Shown here in pieces: positions 47,919-59,347 of a stretch of 64,000 nucleotides of DNA. The DNA is from Haemophilus sp. HMSC068C11 (GTDB lineage: Bacteria; Pseudomonadota; Gammaproteobacteria; Enterobacterales; Pasteurellaceae): the NCBI RefSeq assembly GCF_001815355.1, contig NZ_KV820360.1, forward strand, positions 45,616 to 109,615, written 5' to 3'. Position numbers and translations under genes: made by a program. Numbering within the stretch: position 1 is the first letter of the stretch; each line of letters begins with the position of its first letter. The notes below the pieces were generated by a model. The model was not told the DNA's origin, made no database searches, and worked only from the letters and a program-made list of their open reading frames with translations.

Positions 47919-48488
47919 CTAAACCTCGAGTATTTTCTTTATTGTATAAGGATGAACCTTTATGCAAACGTGATTTTCTGTTTTATCAACAAAACTCACT
48001 GCAATGGATGGATTGGGCAATTGCTCCCCTTCCACCTTAGGTTCGCTCACCTTCATGGTTAATTGAGTTAGTTCCTTCCATAAAAATGTATTGCAAATTC
48101 GATTAACCCAATCCTCAACAGATTCATGAGATAAAAACGGCATTACAATTTCAATATGTTCCCAAGTTTCTTGGGGATATTGTTTATTTTTAGGAAACGG
48201 TAATTCAATAACATCGACAGGCTGACCAATGAAATCAACTGGCTCATCTAATTCAATCAAATAGATAGGACGCCCATTGACGATATTATCGCTTAAAATT
48301 CTACCGCACTTTAATAACTCTGTCAGCCAATTTTTTGCTTTTTCTTCAGTATTTGCTCTTAAAGCTAAATGATCAATTTGATAATCCGCTAAATTCACTT
48401 TCATGACGGCAGCTAATTGCTGAATTTTTTCTTGAAATAGAGGCAACTCTTGATAAAGTGCGGTCGATTTTTCCATTAAATTTGACAT
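47919..48488 (-). CDS. yecM: YecM family metal-binding-like protein
   Basis: 189-residue cytoplasmic protein of the YecM family (vicinal-oxygen-chelate fold). The [12 protein letters not shown] segment contains the conserved His and Glu-containing [11 protein letters not shown] the second metal-ligand region. The precise reaction is unknown. It is divergent from argS and heads a yecM-lipoprotein-slyB transcript. Two uptake sequences (48303, 48456) lie inside. Confidence 0.85.
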   Translation of the reverse strand: MSNLMEKSTALYQELPLFQEKIQQLAAVMKVNLADYQIDHLALRANTEEKAKNWLTELLKCGRILSDNIVNGRPIYLIELDEPVDFIGQPVDVIELPFPKNKQYPQETWEHIEIVMPFLSHESVEDWVNRICNTFLWKELTQLTMKVSEPKVEGEQLPNPSIAVSFVDKTENHVCIKVHPYTIKKILEV

Positions 48489-48576
48489 TTTCTCTTGCTC
48501 TTACTTTGAGAAATCTATAAACAACGGTATCATAGCCGATTATTTTCATTATTCAATTTCAAGATTAGGAAAAACC

Positions 48577-50310
48577 GTGAATATTCAATCTATTTTATCC
48601 GATAAAATTAAACAAGCGATGATTGCTGCTGGCGCAGATGAACAATGCGATGCGCTTATTCGCCAATCAGGTAAACCACAATTTGGCGACTACCAAGCAA
48701 ACGGCATCATGGCTGCTGCTAAAAAACTAGGTTTAAATCCACGTGAATTTGCACAAAAAGTATTAGATCATGCTGATCTTTCTGATGTCGCAGAAAAAAC
48801 TGAAATTGCTGGTCCAGGTTTTATTAATATTTTCTTAAATCCAACTTGGTTAGCGAATAACGTTTCTGCCGCATTAAAAGATCAAAATCTTGGTGTCAGC
48901 GCAAATGAAAAACAAACCATCGTGATTGATTATTCTTCACCAAACGTTGCGAAAGAAATGCACGTAGGTCATTTACGCTCTACCATCATCGGTGATGCCG
49001 TTGTTCGTACCCTTGAATTTTTAGGTCATAACGTTATTCGTGCGAACCACGTAGGTGACTGGGGTACCCAATTCGGTATGCTCATTGCTTATCTTGAAAA
49101 AATGGAAAATGAACATGCGAGTGAAATGGAACTTCAAGATCTTGAAGCATTCTATCGCGAAGCGAAAAAACATTATGATGAAGATGAAGCTTTCGCTGAA
49201 AAAGCCCGTAACTATGTGGTGAAATTACAAGGTGGAGATGAATATTGCCGCACAATGTGGAAAAAATTAGTTGATATCACCATGCAACAAAACCAACGTA
49301 ACTACGATCGTTTGAATGTCACCTTGACCGAAAAAGATGTGATGGGTGAAAGTCTTTATAACCCGATGTTACCTGCTATCGTTGAAGATCTGAAAAAACA
49401 AGGTTTAGCCGTTGAAGATGAAGGTGCATTAGTCGTTTATCTTGACGAATTCAAGAATAAAGAAGGCGAACCAATGGGGGTAATCGTTCAGAAGAAAGAT
49501 GGCGGTTTCCTTTATACCACTACAGATATCGCGGCGGCTAAATATCGTTATGAAACCTTAAAGGCAGATCGTGCATTAGTGTTCTCTGATACACGTCAAA
49601 GCCAACACATGCAACAAGCCTGGTTAATTACGCGTAAAGCCGGTTATGTACCAGACAGCTTCTCACTTGAACATAAAAACTTCGGTATGATGTTGGGTAA
49701 AGATGGTAAACCATTCAAAACTCGTACTGGCGGCACCGTAAAATTAGCAGATTTATTAGATGAAGCGATTGAGCGTGCCACTGTATTAATCAACGAGAAA
49801 AATACCAACTTATCTGATGAAGAAAAAACTGCGGTTATTGAAGCGGTGGGTATTGGCTCGGTGAAATATGCGGATCTTTCCAAAAACCGCACAACTGACT
49901 ATGTGTTCGATTGGGATAATATGCTCAGTTTTGAAGGTAATACCGCGCCTTATATGCAATATGCTTATACACGTATTCGTTCAATCTTCAATAAAGCAGA
50001 CGTGAATCCAACCGCTCTTGCAGAAGCGAAAATTCAGCTTTCAGATGAAAAAGAACGTGCATTAGCAATCAAATTGCTTCAATTTGAAGAAGCCGTTCAA
50101 ACGGTGGGGAAAGAAGGGACACCTCATGTGCTCTGTGCTTATTTATATGAATTGGCGGGTGTGTTCTCTTCATTCTATGAACACTGTCCAATCTTAAATG
50201 CAGAAGATGAAAGCGTAAAACTAAGCCGTTTAAAACTTGCTTCTCTTACAGAGAAAACCTTAAAACAAGGTTTAGCGTTATTAGGCATTAAGACAATCGA
50301 AAAAATGTAA
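48577..50310 (+). CDS. argS: arginyl-tRNA synthetase
   Basis: 577-residue class I synthetase needing tRNA for amino-acid activation. HIGH-type motif HVGH lies in [12 protein letters not shown], the KMSKS loop is degenerate, as usual for ArgRS ([14 protein letters not shown]), and the C-terminal DALR helix bundle has YTRIRSIF. Ends at a hairpin shared with smrB. A weak AGGAAAAACC ribosome site precedes the GTG; the ATG start lies at 48577 or a nearby GTG is used. Confidence 0.94.
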   Translation: MNIQSILSDKIKQAMIAAGADEQCDALIRQSGKPQFGDYQANGIMAAAKKLGLNPREFAQKVLDHADLSDVAEKTEIAGPGFINIFLNPTWLANNVSAALKDQNLGVSANEKQTIVIDYSSPNVAKEMHVGHLRSTIIGDAVVRTLEFLGHNVIRANHVGDWGTQFGMLIAYLEKMENEHASEMELQDLEAFYREAKKHYDEDEAFAEKARNYVVKLQGGDEYCRTMWKKLVDITMQQNQRNYDRLNVTLTEKDVMGESLYNPMLPAIVEDLKKQGLAVEDEGALVVYLDEFKNKEGEPMGVIVQKKDGGFLYTTTDIAAAKYRYETLKADRALVFSDTRQSQHMQQAWLITRKAGYVPDSFSLEHKNFGMMLGKDGKPFKTRTGGTVKLADLLDEAIERATVLINEKNTNLSDEEKTAVIEAVGIGSVKYADLSKNRTTDYVFDWDNMLSFEGNTAPYMQYAYTRIRSIFNKADVNPTALAEAKIQLSDEKERALAIKLLQFEEAVQTVGKEGTPHVLCAYLYELAGVFSSFYEHCPILNAEDESVKLSRLKLASLTEKTLKQGLALLGIKTIEKM

Positions 50311-50343
50311 AAAAAAGTGCGGTCAATTTCGACCGCACTTTTT
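50311..50343. terminator. bidirectional terminator of two opposed uptake sequences
   Basis: Stem of AAAAAGTGCGGTC and its complement with a 6-nt loop, flanked by A6 and T5, immediately after the argS stop and before the convergent smrB stop. Confidence 0.92.
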
Positions 50344-50345
50344 CT

Positions 50346-50855
50346 TTATACATCCACTAAAATGAGTATCGCCGCTTCTCCGCCCCATTCTTTGGGTGCT
50401 TGGTGTAATGCTCGGACTTTAGGGTGCTGAACTAACCAACGTGGAATTTGTTTTTTCAACGTAAAGGTTCCATAGCCCGTCATGATGCTCGCGCAATAAA
50501 CATGCTCATCTTCACAAGCTAACAACAGTGCTGCCAATTCCATTTTGGCTTGTTCACGGGTTAAACCATGTAAATCCAAAAATAATTCGGGTGAAAAATC
50601 GCCACGACGAAGTTGTTTCAATAAATGGCTATCTTCCCCTTCGCGTAAATATTTGATAACACCATCATGTTCATTTAGCAAAGGTTCATATTCATCGGAA
50701 AAATAGAAAAGCGTATCCTCTTTTTCTCGAATATCACGTAAATGAGATTTTTTTTGACCGCTCTTTTGACGAGGTGCCACAAAGGTATCTTGCTTGATGG
50801 GTTTGATTCCTTTTGTTTCCGCCCGAAAAAGATCGAAATCATCTTGTTCTGTCAT
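50346..50855 (-). CDS. smrB: SmrB ribosome-rescue endonuclease (Smr domain)
   Basis: 169-residue protein with a C-terminal Smr domain (ELFLDLHGLTREQAKME, then IMTGYGTFTLKKQIPRWL). SmrB cleaves mRNA between collided ribosomes in enterobacteria. I start at MTEQDDFDLF (50855) after a GAGAAAAATA site; the longer frame adds 4 residues. An uptake-signal variant (50757) lies inside. It is convergent with argS and divergent from prmB. Confidence 0.87.
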   Translation of the reverse strand: MTEQDDFDLFRAETKGIKPIKQDTFVAPRQKSGQKKSHLRDIREKEDTLFYFSDEYEPLLNEHDGVIKYLREGEDSHLLKQLRRGDFSPELFLDLHGLTREQAKMELAALLLACEDEHVYCASIMTGYGTFTLKKQIPRWLVQHPKVRALHQAPKEWGGEAAILILVDV

Positions 50856-50939
50856 TATTTTTCTCAATTTGTTATTTTGCTTAATGATAGCACATCTATT
50901 CTATGGTATAACTAGCCAAAATTTTTATTGAGGCACAAA

Positions 50940-51884
50940 ATGGAAACCTTACACAATCAAGAACTTGTTGCGACAATTTTAGAAGATAATGTGGCAAGTG
51001 AATTAACGACCATTCAAGATTTTTTACGCTGGACATACAGCACATTTAACCGTTCTGATATTTATTACGGACAAGGCCATGACAATGCGTGGGATGAAAG
51101 CCTTCAATTAGTCCTTGCGGGACTTCAATTACCGCTCGATTTACCGCAAGATTTATTCAGCAGCAAACTCACTCCTTCAGAAAAAGAAACCTTAGTACAG
51201 TTAGTCTTAAGCCGAATTGAGCAACGTGTCCCTGTTGCTTATTTAACGAATAGTGCGTGGTTCTGCGGATTAGAATTTTATGTGGATGAACGCACTATTA
51301 TTCCTCGCTCACCAATCAGTGCATTAATTCAAGATAAATTTGCTCCGCTTTTAAAATCTGAACCAAAACGTATTTTAGATCTTTGTACTGGCAGTGGTTG
51401 TATCGCGATTGCCACGGCAGAAGCCTTTCCTGAGGCTGAAGTGGATGCGGTCGATCTTTCTGTGGATGCGTTAAATGTGGCAGAGATCAATATTGCTCGC
51501 CACCAATTAGAACACCGTGTTTTCCCGATTCAATCAGATTTATTCCAAAATCTCTTCGGTCAACAATATGATTTAATCGTCACCAATCCGCCTTATGTGG
51601 ATGAAGAAGATTTGGCAGATATGCCGGAAGAATTCCATTATGAGCCTAAATTAGCCTTAGGTTCCGGTGTTGATGGTTTAGAAATTACAAAGCAAATTTT
51701 AAAACAAGCGCCGGATTATTTAACACCAAATGGCATGCTCGTTTGCGAAGTGGGCAACAGCATGGTAAGTCTCATTGAACAATATCCAGATGTGCCATTT
51801 GAATGGGTTGAACTAAAAAATGGCGGTCTAGGTGTATTTGCCATTAGCCGCGAAGATTTAGTGAAACATCACGATTCTTTTTAA
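50940..51884 (+). CDS. prmB: 50S ribosomal protein L3 glutamine methyltransferase
   Basis: SAM-dependent methyltransferase of 314 residues that modifies a Gln of ribosomal protein L3. The SAM motif LDLCTGSGCIAIA and catalytic NPPYVDEEDL are clear. I start at METLHNQEL (50940) with GAGG 8 nt ahead. Downstream is a decayed uptake-sequence hairpin and then a strong terminator before the MFS gene. Confidence 0.92.
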   Translation: METLHNQELVATILEDNVASELTTIQDFLRWTYSTFNRSDIYYGQGHDNAWDESLQLVLAGLQLPLDLPQDLFSSKLTPSEKETLVQLVLSRIEQRVPVAYLTNSAWFCGLEFYVDERTIIPRSPISALIQDKFAPLLKSEPKRILDLCTGSGCIAIATAEAFPEAEVDAVDLSVDALNVAEINIARHQLEHRVFPIQSDLFQNLFGQQYDLIVTNPPYVDEEDLADMPEEFHYEPKLALGSGVDGLEITKQILKQAPDYLTPNGMLVCEVGNSMVSLIEQYPDVPFEWVELKNGGLGVFAISREDLVKHHDSF

Positions 51885-51888
51885 TCTC

Positions 51889-51927
51889 AAGTGCGGTTAA
51901 AAATCGTCGTGAATTTTGACCGTACTT
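51889..51927 (+). terminator. decayed uptake-sequence hairpin after prmB
   Basis: AAGTGCGGT (51889) faces ACCGTACTT (51919), a one-base change that is still a wobble pair in RNA. A weaker first stop ahead of the GC-rich terminator. Confidence 0.5.
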
Positions 51928-51939
51928 AACAAATTACTG

Positions 51940-51972
51940 GCGCGCGTTCTTAACGCGTGCTTTTCTTTTTTT
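51940..51972 (+). terminator. GC-rich terminator ending 10 nt before the MFS start
   Basis: Stem GCGCGCGTT / AACGCGTGC (51940-51948, 51952-51960), 3-nt loop, followed by TTTTCTTTTTTT. It lies just before the MFS gene, so it stops prmB transcripts unless there is read-through. Confidence 0.75.
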
Positions 51973-51981
51973 AATAACACA

Positions 51982-53046
51982 ATGAATTTACAAAAACTTT
52001 TACTGACTCGTCGTTTCTTTTCTACCCTTGCATTCTTTTCCATGCAAACGGTATTTTTCATCTATTTACAAGGAAAAGGCTTAAGTAACAGTGAAATAGC
52101 CTTTTCACTCTCGTTGCTTTTCTTCTGCAACCAAGCATTAGCGATTTTAGCCGGTATCTGGGGCGATCGTTTTGGACTGGCCAAAATGATGTTACTTGGA
52201 TGCTTTTTAGATGTGATCGCCTATATTTTCTTTCTCTCTGCAGACAATTACATTCTGCTTTTAATTGCCACCACCTGTTTTGGCTTAGGTAGTTGTTTGT
52301 TTGGTACCAATGCAAAAGCCTGCCTATTGGTGCTCGCGGGTGAAGAATACAAAGAGAAAACTCGATTACAGGGAAAATATTTAAAAGTCACCTCCATGTC
52401 GTCTATATTTGCGCCTTTGTTGGTGATTCCATTTATCAAATATAATCATATTGAATGGTTGATTTGGGTCTGCTTTCTCATGGAAGCGGTTCTCTTTGCC
52501 TTAATGGTAAAACCGTTTTATCAAATCCAAACTTTGCAAACCTTAGTGAAATTTCGCTTTGCCCAAATAAAAGAAATCATCACCAAAGAATTTTTATTTG
52601 TGCATTTAATGTTGTTTATTCCTCTTTCCATTGCAACATCATTCTTTGTGATCTTCCCGTTTCTTTTTGATAACAAATTAGGGATGCCGGAACACTCCCC
52701 CATTGCACTTTTTGTGAATGGTTTACTGACAGTCTCATTACAAAGTTATTTTTCTCGAAAAATTAATTTAACGATTAAACAAACCTTATGGGTGGCCCCA
52801 ATCCTGGCTGTGGGCATTATCTTGCCTTGGTTTATTACGTTGAAATATATTTCTGTGGTTTCTGCTTATATTTACTTAGTCATCTTCACGGTGATTGAAG
52901 TCTATGCCTTAACGGCAATGGCGAATTTATTAGTAAAATTTGATAATGGGACCAACCGAGGCTTTATCTTTGGCTCATCACGATTATTGCTTTCTGTCGC
53001 AACAGTTATCGTCATGAACTTAGTACCTCATTTATTTTTATTGTAA
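51982..53046 (+). CDS. MFS-type transporter
   Basis: 354-residue membrane protein with about ten to twelve hydrophobic helices. It has MFS features such as a glycine-rich loop with acidic/basic residues after helix 2 (GIWGDRFGLAKMM) and gene length near the lower limit. The substrate is not evident. I start at MNLQKLLLTRR (51982), since the longer frame from 51916 would translate through the terminator hairpin; no strong ribosome site precedes it. Ends at a hairpin shared with cysB. Confidence 0.75.
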   Translation: MNLQKLLLTRRFFSTLAFFSMQTVFFIYLQGKGLSNSEIAFSLSLLFFCNQALAILAGIWGDRFGLAKMMLLGCFLDVIAYIFFLSADNYILLLIATTCFGLGSCLFGTNAKACLLVLAGEEYKEKTRLQGKYLKVTSMSSIFAPLLVIPFIKYNHIEWLIWVCFLMEAVLFALMVKPFYQIQTLQTLVKFRFAQIKEIITKEFLFVHLMLFIPLSIATSFFVIFPFLFDNKLGMPEHSPIALFVNGLLTVSLQSYFSRKINLTIKQTLWVAPILAVGIILPWFITLKYISVVSAYIYLVIFTVIEVYALTAMANLLVKFDNGTNRGFIFGSSRLLLSVATVIVMNLVPHLFLL

Positions 53047-53090
53047 AAAAGAGCGGTCAGAATTCACATTAAATTCTGACCGCCCTTTTA
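53044..53090. terminator. bidirectional terminator between MFS and cysB
   Basis: Imperfect long stem built from the uptake-signal variant AAGAGCGGTCAGAATT (53049) and AAATTCTGACCGCCCTTTT, flanked by A6 and T4, between convergent genes. Confidence 0.75.
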
Positions 53091-53101
53091 TTTTTGCTAT
53101 T

Positions 53102-54085
<984 letters not shown>

Positions 54086-55096
54086 CTATTTTTTATAGCG
54101 TTTACTTAACTCAGTATAACGTTTTACTGCTTTACGAATTTGACCTGATTTTGGTCGACGACGAGGTTTGGTTACGTCTAATTTGGTTTCGGTTTCAGAC
54201 GGTAAGCCTACTAATTCACGTAAATAGTTGACGTTTTCCAAATCCATTTCTTCCCAGCCACCTCGCGGTAAGCCTTTCATCAGCTTAATGTTGCCGTAAC
54301 GAATACGAATCAAGCGGCTCACTTGAATGCCTTGTGATTCCCACAGACGGCGTACTTCACGGTTACGACCCTCCATTAAAGTCACATCGTACCATTGGTT
54401 AATTCCAACGCCACCCGCAAATTTGATTTCTTTGAAATTAGCAGGCCCATCTTCTAACTGCACGCCTTTACGCAAACGCGCTAACATGGCATCATCCACT
54501 TGACCAAATACGCGCACGGAATATTCACGTTCAACTTCACGGCTTGGGTGCATTAAACGATTAGCTAATTCACCATCAGTTGTAAAAAGTAATAAGCCCG
54601 AAGTATTAATATCTAAACGACCGACTGCAATCCATCTTGCACCATTTAAGCGTGGTAAACGATCAAATACTGTTGCACGACCTTCAGGATCGCTACGGGT
54701 ACAAAGTTCGCCTTCAGGTTTATAATACATCAACACACGACACACTTCTTTTTGTGCTTGTTGAAGGTTTATGATTCGACCATCAATACGCACTTTTACA
54801 CCAGAATGTACATCGATACGATCACCAAGAGTCGCCATTTTGCCATCAACACTCACACGGTTTTCAGCAATCATCGCTTCAATTTCACGACGAGAGCCTT
54901 GTCCTGCTCGCGCAAGCACTTTCTGTAATTTTTCACCTTCTACAGTAGATTGACGAGATGGTCTAGCTACCTTAGCTTTAGGGATTGATTTGATGTCAGA
55001 ATTGACCACACTTTTACGATCTTTACGCTCAAAGTGCGGTTGCTTTCCCGCTTGTTTTTCACGTTCTTGTCTGACTGTTTTTTGAATAGGTTTCAT
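54086..55096 (-). CDS. rluB: 23S rRNA pseudouridine synthase RluB
   Basis: 336-residue enzyme making pseudouridine 2605 in 23S rRNA. An S4-type RNA-binding domain lies near residues 50-100 ([18 protein letters not shown]) and the catalytic Asp is in [17 protein letters not shown]. The ~50-residue basic N-terminus is an extension beyond the S4 domain. An uptake sequence (55032) sits there. It is followed by cysB. Confidence 0.92.
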   Translation of the reverse strand: MKPIQKTVRQEREKQAGKQPHFERKDRKSVVNSDIKSIPKAKVARPSRQSTVEGEKLQKVLARAGQGSRREIEAMIAENRVSVDGKMATLGDRIDVHSGVKVRIDGRIINLQQAQKEVCRVLMYYKPEGELCTRSDPEGRATVFDRLPRLNGARWIAVGRLDINTSGLLLFTTDGELANRLMHPSREVEREYSVRVFGQVDDAMLARLRKGVQLEDGPANFKEIKFAGGVGINQWYDVTLMEGRNREVRRLWESQGIQVSRLIRIRYGNIKLMKGLPRGGWEEMDLENVNYLRELVGLPSETETKLDVTKPRRRPKSGQIRKAVKRYTELSKRYKK

Positions 55097-55135
55097 CTGT
55101 TTTCCTTTGTCGCTTTCCCAAGCGTCTAAAATAAG

Positions 55136-55759
55136 TTAAATGAAAGGAGCAGTACTACCACTTCCTTCACGTAAAATGACTGGCGATTCTTCCGTTAAAT
55201 CTACCACCGTTGTTGGTTCTTGACCTAAATAGCCACCATGAATAATTAAATCCACTTGACGTTCTAAACATTCACGAATCTCTTCTGGATCGGAATAAGT
55301 CATATGTTCATTATCAGGCAACATCAGTGAGCAAGATAGAATCGGTTCACCTAATGCGTTCAATAAATCCAAAGCAATTTGGTTATCCGGCACACGCAAA
55401 CCAATAGTTTTGCGTTTTGACGTCATTAATCGACGAGGAAGCTCTTTCGTTGCCGTCAAAATAAAGGTATAACGTCCCGGTGTATTGTTTTTAATTAAGC
55501 GATAAGCCACATTACTGACCGTTGCATAGGTTGAAAGCTCGGATAAATCGCTACATACCAACGTAAAATTATGCCCTTCTGGCAATTTACGAATTGCAAC
55601 AATACGATCCATCGCATGTTTATCGCCTATCATACAGCCTAAGGCATAGCCCGAATCTGTCGGGTACACAATGACACCACCTTGACGCAAAATTTCTACC
55701 GCTTGATTAATCAAACGCGCTTGCGGATTTTCAGGGTGGATATAGAAAAATTGGCTCAT
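55136..55759 (-). CDS. yciO: YciO/TsaC family protein (putative L-threonylcarbamoyladenylate synthase)
   Basis: 207-residue YrdC-fold protein. The KxR(S)xxK-type signature appears as AIRKLPEGHNFTLV and nucleotide/threonine residues in PTDSGYALGC. The length suits YciO rather than full TsaC/Sua5; YciO-like proteins are related but the substrate is uncertain. It has its own start 124 bp downstream of the sucD stop, behind a terminator hairpin. Confidence 0.85.
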   Translation of the reverse strand: MSQFFYIHPENPQARLINQAVEILRQGGVIVYPTDSGYALGCMIGDKHAMDRIVAIRKLPEGHNFTLVCSDLSELSTYATVSNVAYRLIKNNTPGRYTFILTATKELPRRLMTSKRKTIGLRVPDNQIALDLLNALGEPILSCSLMLPDNEHMTYSDPEEIRECLERQVDLIIHGGYLGQEPTTVVDLTEESPVILREGSGSTAPFI

Positions 55760-55833
55760 AATTTTGTCCTTAAAAAACTGACGAGATTATACACCGATTT
55801 AGATGCAGGTTATAAGAATTTGTTATAAAAAAC

Positions 55834-55867
55834 GACCGCACTTTGAAAACGAATCCAAAGTGCGGTC
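55834..55867 (-). terminator. sucD terminator of two opposed uptake sequences
   Basis: Perfect 12-bp stem GACCGCACTTTG / CAAAGTGCGGTC with a 10-nt loop, followed by TTTTTT on the minus strand, just after sucD. Confidence 0.9.
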
Positions 55868-55882
55868 CATTTTTTAAGTATT

Positions 55883-56752
55883 TTATTTCAATAATTCACG
55901 GAGGGCTGAACCGATTTCAGCAAGACTTCTCACTGTCTTCACGCCAGCCGCTTCAAGTGCGGCAATTTTATCTGCAGCTGTTCCTTTTCCACCGCTGATA
56001 ATCGCTCCTGCATGTCCCATACGCTTGCCTTTTGGCGCCGTTACACCTGCGATATAAGCCACCACAGGTTTTGTCACATGAGATTTAATGAACGCTGCCG
56101 CCTCTTCTTCTGCAGAGCCACCGATTTCACCAATCATCACGATGGCTTCAGTTTCAGAATCTTCTTGGAATCGTTTAAGAATATCAATGAAGTTAGATCC
56201 TGGAATAGGATCGCCGCCGATCCCTACGCAAGTGGATTGACCGAAACCTTCATCTGTTGTTTGTTTTACCGCTTCATAGGTCAAGGTGCCTGAACGAGAA
56301 ACAATGCCTACTCTGCCTTTTTTATGGATATTGCCCGGCATAATACCAATCTTACATTCATCCGGTGTAATCACGCCTGGACAATTTGGGCCGATCATCA
56401 CGACACCCGTTTCATTTAATTTTTGTTTTACCAACAACATATCCAATGTCGGAATGCCTTCTGTAATACAGACTACCAACTGAATACCTGCATCAATGGC
56501 TTCTAAAATGGCATCCTTACAAAATGGTGCGGGCACATAAATCATCGTTGCCGTAGCCCCTGTAGCTTGCACCGCTTCACGCACTGTATTAAATACCGGC
56601 AAACCTAAGTGAGTTGTTCCGCCTTTATTCGGTGAAACGCCACCCACTAACTTTGTGCCATAAGCCAATGCCTGTTCGCTGTGAAATGTCCCTTGCGCAC
56701 CAGTGAAACCTTGGCAAATTACTTTTGTCTCTTTATTAATTAAAATCGCCAT
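55883..56752 (-). CDS. sucD: succinyl-CoA synthetase alpha subunit
   Basis: 289-residue subunit bearing the CoA-binding and phosphohistidine sites: the His is in [15 protein letters not shown], the N-terminal Rossmann domain [14 protein letters not shown] binds CoA. Together with SucC it converts succinyl-CoA to succinate with nucleotide triphosphate synthesis. It starts 2 nt after sucC. Confidence 0.96.
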   Translation of the reverse strand: MAILINKETKVICQGFTGAQGTFHSEQALAYGTKLVGGVSPNKGGTTHLGLPVFNTVREAVQATGATATMIYVPAPFCKDAILEAIDAGIQLVVCITEGIPTLDMLLVKQKLNETGVVMIGPNCPGVITPDECKIGIMPGNIHKKGRVGIVSRSGTLTYEAVKQTTDEGFGQSTCVGIGGDPIPGSNFIDILKRFQEDSETEAIVMIGEIGGSAEEEAAAFIKSHVTKPVVAYIAGVTAPKGKRMGHAGAIISGGKGTAADKIAALEAAGVKTVRSLAEIGSALRELLK

Positions 56753-56754
56753 GA

Positions 56755-57921
56755 TTATTCTCCTTTTGCCGCTTTCACTGCCGCTTGTGCTGCTGCTTGT
56801 AAACTATGTGCTGCAATTAAATTCACACCACTTTCGGCTAAAATTGCTCTACCTTGTGGGGCATTGGTTCCTTCTAATCGAACCACAACAGGCACTTTTA
56901 CACCGACTTCTTGAATCGCCGCCACGACACCTTCAGCAATAAGATCACAGCGTACAATTCCACCAAAAATATTCACTAATACAGATTTCACATTTTTATC
57001 TGTAAGAATAATCTTAAAGGCTTCAGCCACACGTTCTTTCGTTGCACCGCCACCAACATCAAGGAAGTTTGCAGGGGTACCGCCATATAATTTCACAATA
57101 TCCATTGTGCCCATAGCAAGTCCTGCGCCATTGACCATACAGCCAATATCACCTTCCAAAGCAACATAGTTAAGTTGATATTTTTCTGCTTCGGCTTCAC
57201 GTGCATCACTTTGACTTAAATCGCGTAAGGCTAATAAATCAGGATGTCGATAAAGTGAGTTATCATCAATGCCTACTTTCGCATCTACGCAAATTAAATT
57301 GCCTTCTTTTGTCACCACAAGCGGATTCACTTCAACTAGAGAAAAATCTTTTTCGATAAAAAGTTGAGCGAGTTTTACAAAAATCTCGGCAAATTGTTTA
57401 TTTTGTTCGCCGCTTAAACCAAGTTTAAAGGCTAATTCACGGCCTTGATATGGCATTCCCCCCACGAGAGGATCAATGGTCACTTTATGAATTAATTCAG
57501 GCGTTTCTCTTGCTACATCCTCTATGCTCATCCCCCCTGCTGAAGAAGCCATAAAAATCACTTTCTGCGAAGCACGATCAATCACTGCACCAAGGTAAAG
57601 TTCTTTCTCAATCTGGCAGGTTTCTTCAATATAAATGCTATTAACGGGTTGGCCTTTTTTATCAGTTTGGAAGGTGACTAAATGCTGGCCAAGCCATTTA
57701 TCTGCAAAAGCACGCGCTTCTTCTGCATTATGCACGAGCTTCACACCACCAGCTTTTCCACGTCCACCTGCGTGAACTTGACATTTCGCTATCCAAACAT
57801 CACCATTCAGCTGAAAGAGTGCCATTTCAGCTTCATCTGCCGTTTGGCACACGACACCTTCACTCACAGGCAGAGCATATTGCTTAAAAAGCTGCTTAGC
57901 TTGGTACTCATGTAAATTCAT
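56755..57921 (-). CDS. sucC: succinyl-CoA synthetase beta subunit
   Basis: 388-residue subunit with an ATP-grasp nucleotide domain and a C-terminal Rossmann domain ([21 protein letters not shown], then VEVNPLVV and [10 protein letters not shown]). Divergent from cytX over a 145-bp region. sucC-sucD are separated from sucA-sucB by the inverted cytX gene. Confidence 0.96.
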   Translation of the reverse strand: MNLHEYQAKQLFKQYALPVSEGVVCQTADEAEMALFQLNGDVWIAKCQVHAGGRGKAGGVKLVHNAEEARAFADKWLGQHLVTFQTDKKGQPVNSIYIEETCQIEKELYLGAVIDRASQKVIFMASSAGGMSIEDVARETPELIHKVTIDPLVGGMPYQGRELAFKLGLSGEQNKQFAEIFVKLAQLFIEKDFSLVEVNPLVVTKEGNLICVDAKVGIDDNSLYRHPDLLALRDLSQSDAREAEAEKYQLNYVALEGDIGCMVNGAGLAMGTMDIVKLYGGTPANFLDVGGGATKERVAEAFKIILTDKNVKSVLVNIFGGIVRCDLIAEGVVAAIQEVGVKVPVVVRLEGTNAPQGRAILAESGVNLIAAHSLQAAAQAAVKAAKGE

Positions 57922-58000
57922 ATTTCCTTCCTATTTTTGATGTTGTTTAGCGAAACAAACAAAAATTTGACCGCACTTTGTTTTATTTTAAATTCTGGGC

Positions 58001-58028
58001 TTGCCCTTTCTATATTGAGTTATATACT
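58001..58028 (+). promoter_or_regulatory. probable promoter of cytX
   Basis: TTGCCC (58001-58006) and TATACT (58023-58028) separated by 16 bp give a good sigma70 match about 40 bp upstream of the ATG. The short leader following has no room for a large riboswitch. Confidence 0.65.
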
Positions 58029-58066
58029 GGGACAGAATAACCACAATTCATGTTAAGGATAACAAC

Positions 58067-59245
58067 ATGCAAACGAAAAAATCAAGCAATCTTGCGATTG
58101 CGCTCATTTGGTTTACTGCTGCTATTTCAATGGCAGAAATTCTCACCGGTACTTGGTTTGCACCACTAGGATGGCAACAAGGTTTAATCGCCATCGTCGT
58201 TGGACACTTTATTGGTGGTTCGATGTTTTTCTGTGCTGGTTACATCGGCGCAAAAACCCAAAAAAGTGCTATGCAAACGGTACAAATTTCATTTGGTGAA
58301 AAAGGCTCTGCGCTTTTCTCTTTACTTAATGCCATGCAATTAATGGGATGGACTGCAGTCATGATTTATATGGGCGCTGACGTCATTTCCATCTTAAATC
58401 AAACACCTGATGCTTCACTCTTCCCATTTCTTACACTTGGTTTAGGCATACTCATCATACTTTGGCTACTACTCGGCTTTACTAAATTAGGTATCTTTAA
58501 AAGCATTTCACTTGTCACCATGTTTTTACTGATGTTGTGGCTTAGTATTCAAGTCGCCAATAAACCATTCATTACCATGGATGTAGCACAAAATATTAAA
58601 TTTGGTACAGCTGTTGAAATTGCTGCTGTCATGCCGCTTTCTTGGTTACCGGTAGTATCTGACCACACGAAGAATAGCGAAACACCATTTAAAACGACCG
58701 CACTTTCAACGCTGACTTATACCGCGACTAGCTGCTGGATGTATGCTCTTGGCTTAGGTGCAGCATTAGTGACCGGTAAATCTGAAATCTCACAAATTCT
58801 TTCGCTTGCTGGTGTCAGTGTTATTGGCGTATTAATTGTCATCGCCTCTACCATGATTAACACGGCTCTTCCCGCCTATTCCACCGGCATGAGTTTAAAT
58901 AATATTTTCCCTCAATTAAAAGTTACGCCAATCTCGGTTCTTACCGTGATTGTGGGCATCATATTAGCCTCAACCTTACCTGTAACAGAATACGAACATT
59001 TCTTGTTCTTTATTGGCTCTGTATTCGCGCCAATGATCGCCGTGCTTATCGCTGATTTCTTCGTGCTTAAACAACATGATGTAAGAAAATCAGTTGATAG
59101 TGTTGGACTCGGCGTTTGGTTTGTCGGCTTCGTGCTCTATCGTTTTCTGATGGCAAAAGGTTGGGAAAGCGATTTAGGTCTGACTTTCCCTGTTATCATC
59201 ATTACCTTTATCTTAGCAATCTTAGTACGCAAAATAGCTAAATAA
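58067..59245 (+). CDS. cytX: CytX-like NCS1 transporter (cytosine/hydroxymethylpyrimidine type)
   Basis: 392-residue inner-membrane protein with about twelve helices, in the nucleobase:cation symporter-1 family. The N-terminal WFTAAISMAEILTGTWFAPLGWQQG and the later SDHTKNSETPF resemble CytX, which is proposed to import the thiamine pyrimidine HMP. Cytosine permease is the alternative. An AGGATAAC ribosome site precedes the ATG. No TPP riboswitch is visible. An uptake sequence (58697) encodes Thr-Ala-Leu. It lies inverted between sucCD and sucAB. Confidence 0.72.
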   Translation: MQTKKSSNLAIALIWFTAAISMAEILTGTWFAPLGWQQGLIAIVVGHFIGGSMFFCAGYIGAKTQKSAMQTVQISFGEKGSALFSLLNAMQLMGWTAVMIYMGADVISILNQTPDASLFPFLTLGLGILIILWLLLGFTKLGIFKSISLVTMFLLMLWLSIQVANKPFITMDVAQNIKFGTAVEIAAVMPLSWLPVVSDHTKNSETPFKTTALSTLTYTATSCWMYALGLGAALVTGKSEISQILSLAGVSVIGVLIVIASTMINTALPAYSTGMSLNNIFPQLKVTPISVLTVIVGIILASTLPVTEYEHFLFFIGSVFAPMIAVLIADFFVLKQHDVRKSVDSVGLGVWFVGFVLYRFLMAKGWESDLGLTFPVIIITFILAILVRKIAK

Positions 59246-59268
59246 AGATTGGATTTTAACGATAGAAA

Positions 59269-59292
59269 GGCGGGCATTGTTCCCGCCCTTTT
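59269..59292 (+). terminator. cytX terminator
   Basis: GGCGGG / CCCGCC stem, 7-nt loop, then CTTTTAATT on the plus strand, 23 nt after the stop. Confidence 0.8.
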
Positions 59293-59305
59293 AATTACTT
59301 CGATA

Positions 59306-59341
59306 TAAAAAAGGCTTTTTCCCTCAAAAGAGAAAAAGCCT
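59306..59341 (-). terminator. sucB terminator
   Basis: AGGCTTTTT / AAAAAGCCT stem extended by CCCTC / GAG, followed by TTTTTT on the minus strand, immediately downstream of sucB. Confidence 0.85.
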
Positions 59342-59347
59342 ATATAC

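Noticed and set aside
48540..48580. tRNA-like or T-box leader before argS.
   Set aside because: The gap is too short and contains only a simple AT-rich promoter-like sequence.
57991..58040. A possible three-stem structured leader (ATTCTG/CAGAAT enclosing two small stems) upstream of cytX, considered as a riboswitch.
   Set aside because: The same bases form a good -35/-10 promoter, so most of the stems would not be transcribed; no THI-box, purine or preQ1 consensus is present.
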